Assembly: GCA_021824055.1 (NCBI GenBank)
Contig: JAKALV010000143.1
Span: 1-8,029, forward strand
Length of the DNA: 8,029 nt
Source of the DNA: Acidobacteriota bacterium
Lineage (GTDB): Bacteria; Acidobacteriota; Vicinamibacteria; Vicinamibacterales; SCN-69-37
Direction: 5' to 3'
A program made the position numbers and the translations under genes. The notes below the pieces were generated by a model. That model had not been told where the DNA came from. It saw only the letters and a program-made list of their open reading frames with translations, and did not search any database. Shown here in pieces: positions 1-5,392 of the stretch (the first letter of the stretch is position 1; the number at the start of each line of letters is the position of its first letter).

Positions 1-2
1 CC

Positions 3-707
3 GACGCGTCGTTTCGGCCCACGCTGATTGCGCTCGGACTGAATCCGTCCACGGGCCGCGGGAGCGGCACGGTCACGGCCCTGACAGCCGACGCGCAACG
101 CAGCACCGTCGCGAATCTGCTGGACGCGCGGACCGGCGTCCTGATGAGCGCGCACGCCGAGGTGGCCGGCCGCGTGCTGGGCGGCGACTTCTCGTATCGC
201 GAGGTGTCGGCGGAAGGCCGCGGCTACGTCGCGCTGACGCCGTCGCTCGTCGCGGCCGTGCACGCGCGCGCGGGTGCCATCGGATCGGCCGGCAATCCCC
301 GCACCAGCGTGCCGTTCTTCAAACGCTATTTCCTCGGGGGCGCGACCGGATTGCGCGGATGGGGACGGTTTGAAGTGGCGCCGCTTACCCCCGCAGGCCT
401 CCCGATCGGCGGGTACACGATGCTCGAATCGAGCGCCGAGCTCCGATGGACGCCGGGCGCGACCGGACCGTTTGGCCTCGTCGGATTCGTCGACGCCGGC
501 AACGTCTGGGACCGCAGCTGGCGCATGTACCTGAATGACGTGCGCGCGGATGCCGGCATCGGCGTGCGCTACCGCACCCCGGTCGGGCCGCTGCGCTTCG
601 ACTTCGCGTACCAGCTCACGCCGAACGGCGCGCTGGTGATCAACGGCCGCGCGCCCGGCGACTACCGTCGGTGGCGGTTTCATTTCAGCATCGGGCAGGC
701 GTTCTGA
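3..707 (+). CDS. tamA: Omp85-family outer-membrane barrel protein (TamA/BamA-like), 5'-truncated by the window edge
   Basis: The reading frame is open from base 3, with no stop before TGA at 705-707, so this is the last 234 residues of a larger protein. An internal ATG at 144 is not the real start, because clear barrel sequence lies upstream of it. Seen: alternating beta-strand segments; the stretch FLGGATGLRGWGR (fragment residues 110-122), which matches the conserved L6-loop motif of Omp85 barrels (usually VRGF/VRGY, here LRGW at 117-120); then GFVDAGNVWD; and a C-terminal phenylalanine (IGQAF), the usual signal of an outer-membrane barrel. Family knowledge: such barrels insert or fold outer-membrane proteins, with periplasmic POTRA domains N-terminal to the barrel; these would lie left of the window. 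The one-base overlap with a TamB-like gene favours a TamA role over BamA, but the POTRA count that would help decide is not visible. Family call strong, TamA subtype moderate. Confidence 0.9.
   Translation, partial: DASFRPTLIALGLNPSTGRGSGTVTALTADAQRSTVANLLDARTGVLMSAHAEVAGRVLGGDFSYREVSAEGRGYVALTPSLVAAVHARAGAIGSAGNPRTSVPFFKRYFLGGATGLRGWGRFEVAPLTPAGLPIGGYTMLESSAELRWTPGATGPFGLVGFVDAGNVWDRSWRMYLNDVRADAGIGVRYRTPVGPLRFDFAYQLTPNGALVINGRAPGDYRRWRFHFSIGQAF
693..699 (+). promoter_or_regulatory. Probable ribosome binding site that sets the TamB start
   Basis: GGGCAGG lies inside the last codons of the upstream barrel gene, 7 bases before the ATG at 707. It is only a partial match to the Shine-Dalgarno consensus. 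It supports starting TamB at 707 (TGATG stop/start overlap) and not at the in-frame GTG at 671, which would add 12 residues (MAVSFQHRAGVL) ahead of a typical signal anchor. Re-initiation by ribosomes finishing the upstream gene could make up for the weak site. Confidence 0.5.
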
Positions 708-3700
708 TGCGCGTGGCCCGCTGGTTCAGAGGCACCTTTGCGGCGCTGGCGGCGCTCATTCTGATCGCGCTGATCGGCGCGTGGGCCGTGAGTCAATCCG
801 CGTGGGGACGGAACCAGCTGCGCGCGTTGATCGAAGAGCAGGCTGCCAAGGCGCTCGACGGCACGCTGACGATCGACGGCGTATCCGGCTCGATCCGCAG
901 CAGCCTGGTGCTGCACGGTGTTCGATTCACGCACGCCGGCCGCGAGGTGTTCAGCGCGCGATCGGTGGAGGTCCATTACAGCGTGTGGGGATGGATCCGC
1001 GGCGCGCGTGAGTTCTCGCGCGTGCGTCTGGTCGATCCGGTGATCCGGCTGCGTGAGTCGCGCAACGACTGGGACGCCGGCGCCTGGGTGCGGCCGCGCG
1101 CGAGCACCGGCACGGCCGCGGCCGCGGTCACGTTTCCGTCCATCGAAATGGTCAATGGCCGCCTGCTCGTGTCGGCCAGCGAGAGCGTGTGGCGTCTGCC
1201 GGCGGAACTCGGCGAGATGAACGCCGAACTCAAGCTGCGGGTGGGCGGGGGCGGCGGCACGCGCGTGGACATTCTGCGCCTGTCGTTCGCGTCGGCGACG
1301 GGTGTGGCCGGCCCGTTTCGAGCGCGCGCGGCCTCCGGGGCGCTCGTGTTTACCCCGGCCGGCGCGCGCATCGAGCGTCTGCGGCTGCAATCCGACAACG
1401 GCAGCGTGACCGTGGATGGTCGGGTGGGGCCGGTGGCGCCGCGCACGATCGACCTCCAGGCGTCGCTCGAGCGGTTCGGCGCCAGGGCGTGGCGGGCGTT
1501 CACGCCGCTGCTCGATACGATTGACTTGACGGCCGACGGCACGGCCAGGCTCGGCGGGAACGTGGACCGGCTGACGGTGCGCGCGGCGTTGGCGACGTCG
1601 GCCGGAAAGATCGATGCGGACACCATCATTCAGAGTCTCCCGAACGTGTTGCGCATCACCGGCACCGGGCAGTTGGCGAATTTCGACGCGCAGCATGTGA
1701 CGGGCGATCCGCTCTGGGACAGTGCGATCACGGGGCGCGTGCAGTACGTGGTCGTCTCGTCCGGGTCGCCCTCGGCCTGGACCGCCGATGTGAAACTCGC
1801 GGGCGGTCCGATGCGCGCATTCGGCGCCAACGCCGCGCAGCTCAACGGCGGTCTGCACTACGCCGCGAGCGTGGTGAGGTTCGACACGGCGTTCACCGCC
1901 TACGGCGCCACGGGCCGGAGCGCCGGCACCATTCTCACGCGCGATCCGCTGACCATCGACGTGAGCGGCGACGGCGTCGCCGGGCTCGACCCGCGCGCGC
2001 TGCCGCCCGAGTGGGGCTACACGCCGCTCGACGCGGTCCTGAACGCCTCGTCGTACGCGGTGCATTGGACGCGCGATGGCTGGACCGCGCGCGCGACGCT
2101 CGACCACTCGACGGTGGAAGGCGCCACGCTGCTGGCGGGCACGACGGTGGACCTTTCGGGCGCCAAGGATTTCCTCAGCGTGCGCGCCGATGGCAATGTG
2201 CGCACGCTCGACGCGCGTCGGATGGGGCGCGCGACGGGGCTGACCGGCCTCGACGATCCCATCTTCGTCACCGACCTGAACGGCCACGTGACGCTCTCCG
2301 GCCAGGGACGCAGTCTGAGTGAACTCGATCTGGTCGCCCAGGCGGAACTCACGGATTCGCGCGCGGCCGCCGGCGCGACGGTCCCGTCGGCGACGCTGAC
2401 GCTGACGCGCAAGGATCACCTCGACACCGGGCGGGTGGTGGGCGAAATTCGCGGCCTGAATCCGGCCACGCTGGGCGCATCGTCGGCGCTGGCCAGCGAC
2501 ATCAATGGCCAACTCGACCTGACCGCGGTGTGGCGTGACGACGTGCCGGACATTGCGGGAACGATGACCGCGCGCGGAACGCTGCGCGCCACGAAATCCG
2601 TCATTTCCGATCTGCCGATCGATCGCGGCGTGGTCGCGGGCGAATGGCGCGACGGCGCGTTCACGGCCGACAGCGCCACGCTGCAGCAGAACAACGGCGT
2701 GACGTTCACCGGGCGGGGGCGCGTGGCCATCAGTGGCGCCACGTCGAGCGCCACCTTCGACGTGGTGGCCGCGGACGTGGCGCCGCTCGAACCGTGGACG
2801 GGCCGCCGGGCGCATGGCGCCGCGAAGGGCAGTGGAACGCTGCAGGGCGCGTTCGATGCGCCGAGAATTGTCGCGGCCTTCGAAAGCCCGCAGCTGTCGG
2901 ATCCTTCTCTCGGCACGTTCGATCGCGTTTCGGGAACCCTGGACGCCGTGTTCCCCGAGTGGTATCTCGACCGGATGCGCGGTGATCTGAATGTGCGGTC
3001 CGCGGCGTGGTCCAACGAGAACGGGCCGATCGCCACGGCCGTGACCGCGCAGGGCACGTTTTCCACCAGGATGCACGTGACGTCGGCGCGCGTGCAGGCC
3101 ACGATGGCGAATCACACGGCCGTCCGCGCGTCGCTCAGCGCCGACTGGGAAAAGGAACTCACCGCCGACATCACCGCGCTCGACGCCACGCGCGGCACAC
3201 AGACATGGCGCCTCGATCCCGCGTCGGGCCTGCTGCGCGTGACGTCAACGCACCTGATCGCCACCAACGTGCAGCTGAGCAACGGCATTCAGCGCGTGGT
3301 GCTGGCCGGCCGCGTGGGGCTCTCGAGCGTGGACTCGGGCGGAGACGCCGACGATGTGCTGTCGGGGCGCGCGACGGCGATCGATCTGGCGGCGCTGGAC
3401 GAGTTCTTCGGTCTTTCGACCGGTGCCCGTGGCCAGATGTCGGGCGAGGTTTCGCTGACCGGCCGGCTCGCGGATCCGCGCGGCCGCATTACGCTCGCCG
3501 GACGTGATCTCACCGTCCGCGGATACGCCATCGCTGAGGCGGGCGGCACGATCGACCTTGCCGCGGGCGGCGCGACGTCGTCGCTGACGATGAAGCAGCC
3601 GGACGGCGTCACGTTGACAGTGGCCGGCCGCGCGCCGTTGTCGTGGTTCGTGCCGGCGGGGATCCTGGACCCGGCGGTGCCGTCGCCCACGTGGGACCTG

Positions 3701-5146
3701 ACCGCGGTCAGCGATCCGATCAATCTCGAAATTCTGGGCGCGATGACGCCGCAACTGACGGAACTGGCCGGCCAGGCCATCATCGACGTGCGGATCGTGG
3801 GCGCTGCCGGCGCGCCGAAAGTGACGGGCACGGTGGCGATCGCCGACGGCAGTTTTCACGTGCCGAAAGCCGGTACGTCGTTTTCCAAGGTCACCGCCGA
3901 CATTGGACTCGGCGTCGATACCCTGACCGTGCGGCGGTTCACCGCGCGCGACAAGCACGATCACCTGCTGACGATCAGCGGTGAGCTGGCGAAGAAGAGC
4001 GACCAGTCGCTCAATCACCTCAACATTCATGTGGACGCCGACCACGTCACGCTCGTGGACAACGCGATCGGCACCATCGAGTTGTCGAGCCTGCTCGAGA
4101 TGACCGGCGATGTGGCGCACCCGCGGCTCACCGGCAACCTCGAAGTATCGTCGGGCCGCGTGGAAGTGGATCGGCTCCTCAGCGCCTTGCAGGGCGATCC
4201 GTCCGCGCTGATGGCCGAAGCGGATCTGCCGGCCGAAGGCGTCACCGCCGTTGATCTTTCCGCCGATGCGGCGGCCGAAGCGGCGGCGGAAGCCGCGCGC
4301 GGTCCATCGAGAAGTGGATTCGATTCGAAGTCGTTTCTGTCGGGCCTGGCGGTGGATGTTCGGATCTTCGCACCCGACAACCTCATCCTGCGCGGATCCC
4401 AGCTGCGGCCGGGCGGGAAGAACAGCTGGTCGCTGGGGGATTTGAACGTGACGGTGGGCGGCGACCTGCACGCCACGCGCGCGCCGGGCGCGGCGGTCAA
4501 GCTGCGCGGCGACGTGACGACCATCCGGGGCACGTACTCCTTCGAGAGCCGCCGGTTCGACATCCAGCGCGGCGGGCGCATCCGTTTCCAGGATGAGACG
4601 CCCATGGATCCGGCATTTGACGTGCGCGGCGTGCGCACCATTCAGGGCGTCGAAGCGCGCGTGGACGTGCGCGGCCGCATGTCGAATCCGCAGCTGCAGC
4701 TGGGCAGCAACGTGCCGCTCGACGAGGCGGACGTGCTGTCGATGATCATCTTCAACCGTCCGGCGAACCAGCTCGGCGATACGCAGCGCGCGGATCTGGT
4801 GGGGGCCGCGGCGTCGCTGGCCGGCGGGTTTGTCACGGCGCCGCTCGCGGCCTCGCTCGGCCGCGCGCTGGATCTCGATCTGCTGGAACTGGAAACCGTC
4901 AGTTTCGGGCAGAACGTGGCGCCGCGCGTGCGCGTCGGGCAGCAGTTGACGAGCCGGCTCTTCGTCCAGCTGAGCCAGCAGTTTGGCGCCGAGAGCCTGA
5001 GCGAACTCACCGGCGAGTACCAGCTCACGCGATTCCTCAGAGTGCGGGGCAGTACGGCGCAGGGGCCGGGCTCGCGCGCGCAGCGCTCGCTCGTGCAACG
5101 CGTCGAGCGCGTGGGGCTCGATCTGCTGTTCTTCTTCAATTATTGA
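707..5146 (+). CDS. tamB: TamB-like translocation and assembly module protein (AsmA/DUF490 family)
   Basis: This 1,479-residue protein begins at the ATG overlapping the upstream stop. Residues 2-8 are basic, residues 11-28 form one hydrophobic segment (FAALAALILIALIGAWAV), giving an inner-membrane signal anchor with the rest in the periplasm. Residues 52-75 (GTLTIDGVSGSIRSS onward) have the usual AsmA/TamB N-terminal pattern. The middle is repetitive beta-rich sequence with many 'xxGxLxLxG' and 'DARxxGxVxxxG' units, as expected of a long hydrophobic-groove fold. The C-terminal DUF490/TamB domain is clear: IRGTYSFESRRFDIQRGG (from about 1273), MDPAFDVRG (from 1300), GSNVPLDEADVLSMIIFNRP (1333-1352), and the terminal GLDLLFFFNY. 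An Ala/Glu-rich linker lies near 1186-1198. Family knowledge: TamB partners TamA, and related AsmA-like proteins carry phospholipid between membranes. It is longer than the E. coli protein (about 1,260 residues). Likely co-transcribed and translationally coupled with the upstream barrel gene. Confidence 0.93.
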   Translation: MRVARWFRGTFAALAALILIALIGAWAVSQSAWGRNQLRALIEEQAAKALDGTLTIDGVSGSIRSSLVLHGVRFTHAGREVFSARSVEVHYSVWGWIRGAREFSRVRLVDPVIRLRESRNDWDAGAWVRPRASTGTAAAAVTFPSIEMVNGRLLVSASESVWRLPAELGEMNAELKLRVGGGGGTRVDILRLSFASATGVAGPFRARAASGALVFTPAGARIERLRLQSDNGSVTVDGRVGPVAPRTIDLQASLERFGARAWRAFTPLLDTIDLTADGTARLGGNVDRLTVRAALATSAGKIDADTIIQSLPNVLRITGTGQLANFDAQHVTGDPLWDSAITGRVQYVVVSSGSPSAWTADVKLAGGPMRAFGANAAQLNGGLHYAASVVRFDTAFTAYGATGRSAGTILTRDPLTIDVSGDGVAGLDPRALPPEWGYTPLDAVLNASSYAVHWTRDGWTARATLDHSTVEGATLLAGTTVDLSGAKDFLSVRADGNVRTLDARRMGRATGLTGLDDPIFVTDLNGHVTLSGQGRSLSELDLVAQAELTDSRAAAGATVPSATLTLTRKDHLDTGRVVGEIRGLNPATLGASSALASDINGQLDLTAVWRDDVPDIAGTMTARGTLRATKSVISDLPIDRGVVAGEWRDGAFTADSATLQQNNGVTFTGRGRVAISGATSSATFDVVAADVAPLEPWTGRRAHGAAKGSGTLQGAFDAPRIVAAFESPQLSDPSLGTFDRVSGTLDAVFPEWYLDRMRGDLNVRSAAWSNENGPIATAVTAQGTFSTRMHVTSARVQATMANHTAVRASLSADWEKELTADITALDATRGTQTWRLDPASGLLRVTSTHLIATNVQLSNGIQRVVLAGRVGLSSVDSGGDADDVLSGRATAIDLAALDEFFGLSTGARGQMSGEVSLTGRLADPRGRITLAGRDLTVRGYAIAEAGGTIDLAAGGATSSLTMKQPDGVTLTVAGRAPLSWFVPAGILDPAVPSPTWDLTAVSDPINLEILGAMTPQLTELAGQAIIDVRIVGAAGAPKVTGTVAIADGSFHVPKAGTSFSKVTADIGLGVDTLTVRRFTARDKHDHLLTISGELAKKSDQSLNHLNIHVDADHVTLVDNAIGTIELSSLLEMTGDVAHPRLTGNLEVSSGRVEVDRLLSALQGDPSALMAEADLPAEGVTAVDLSADAAAEAAAEAARGPSRSGFDSKSFLSGLAVDVRIFAPDNLILRGSQLRPGGKNSWSLGDLNVTVGGDLHATRAPGAAVKLRGDVTTIRGTYSFESRRFDIQRGGRIRFQDETPMDPAFDVRGVRTIQGVEARVDVRGRMSNPQLQLGSNVPLDEADVLSMIIFNRPANQLGDTQRADLVGAAASLAGGFVTAPLAASLGRALDLDLLELETVSFGQNVAPRVRVGQQLTSRLFVQLSQQFGAESLSELTGEYQLTRFLRVRGSTAQGPGSRAQRSLVQRVERVGLDLLFFFNY

Positions 5147-5172
5147 TCTCTGAAGTACTTGGGTTGACGTAG

Positions 5173-5194
5173 GCGGTGGGCTTCAGCCCGCCGC
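5173..5194. repeat. Short hairpin downstream of tamB, REP-like
   Basis: GCGGTGGGC (5173-5181) pairs with GCCCGCCGC (5186-5194) across a TTCA loop, giving a 9-bp stem with one G-U wobble if transcribed. It starts 27 bases after the tamB stop. A run of T residues does not follow, so it is not a classical intrinsic terminator, although the hairpin could still slow polymerase or protect the 3' end of the tamAB message. A related core, GGGCTAAAGC (5205-5214), follows nearby and resembles the loop-proximal part GGGCTTCAGCC, which suggests a decayed interspersed palindromic element. Confidence 0.55.
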
Positions 5195-5238
5195 ACGAAC
5201 CGCAGGGCTAAAGCGCATTTCACATTGCTATAGCCGCC

Positions 5239-5269
5239 CGTCCAAGGTTCAGGGTTCAACGTCCAAGGT
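5239..5269. repeat. Short direct repeat in the spacer
   Basis: CGTCCAAGGT occurs at 5239-5248 and again at 5260-5269, a period of 21 bases. Between the copies GGTTCA occurs twice (5246-5251 and 5253-5258). The sequence is clearly less GC-biased than the flanking genes and does not look coding. It could be part of an interspersed repeat family or simple tandem slippage; its function is not evident. Confidence 0.5.
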
Positions 5270-5284
5270 CACGTATTGTCCGCA

Positions 5285-5358
5285 GGTCCTCGGGTCCTGC
5301 GTCCGATGTGCACGTGCACGTGAACCGCGGACCCCGGGACCGACAGGACCCGAGGACT
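5285..5358. repeat. Inverted GGTCC/GGACC array around a CACGTGCACGTG palindrome, terminator-like
   Basis: The left arm GTCCTCGGGTCCTG (5286-5299) is a perfect 14-base inverse complement of CAGGACCCGAGGAC (5344-5357). Both arms continue inward: GTCC at 5301-5304 can pair with GGAC at 5337-5340. The arms are built from short units at 7-9 base spacing: GGTCC at 5285 and 5293 and CGTCC at 5300 on the left; GGACC at 5329, 5337 and 5346 and GGACT at 5354 on the right. The centre (5308-5322) holds overlapping perfect palindromes GTGCACGTGCAC and CACGTGCACGTG. A T-rich stretch, TAATCTTTTCTTC (5358-5370), follows the right arm, so in RNA this could act as a long-looped terminator just before the next gene. 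An operator or a REP/MITE-type element is equally possible. The structure is directly visible; its function is unknown. Confidence 0.65.
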
Positions 5359-5392
5359 AATCTTTTCTTCGCGCGCCGTGGAACAATGCGGT

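Noticed and set aside
680..3115. 811-codon open frame on the - strand opposite tamB
   Set aside because: It is Arg/His/Ala-rich low-complexity sequence with no recognisable domain, antisense to a well-supported TamB. Strong GC third-position bias on the sense strand removes stops from this antisense frame.
3245..5098. 617-codon open frame on the - strand opposite the TamB C-terminal domain
   Set aside because: Same kind of shadow: biased Arg/His composition and no motifs, while the + strand encodes the conserved TamB C-terminal domain.
5173..5194. Intrinsic terminator for tamAB
   Set aside because: The hairpin is good, but no T-run follows it; kept only as a REP-like repeat.
5226..5234. TGCTATAGC as an extended -10 promoter element
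   Set aside because: It contains a TG plus a TATA-like hexamer in the spacer, but no convincing -35 lies at the right distance. TTGACG at 5164-5169 is too far upstream. Not strong enough to annotate.
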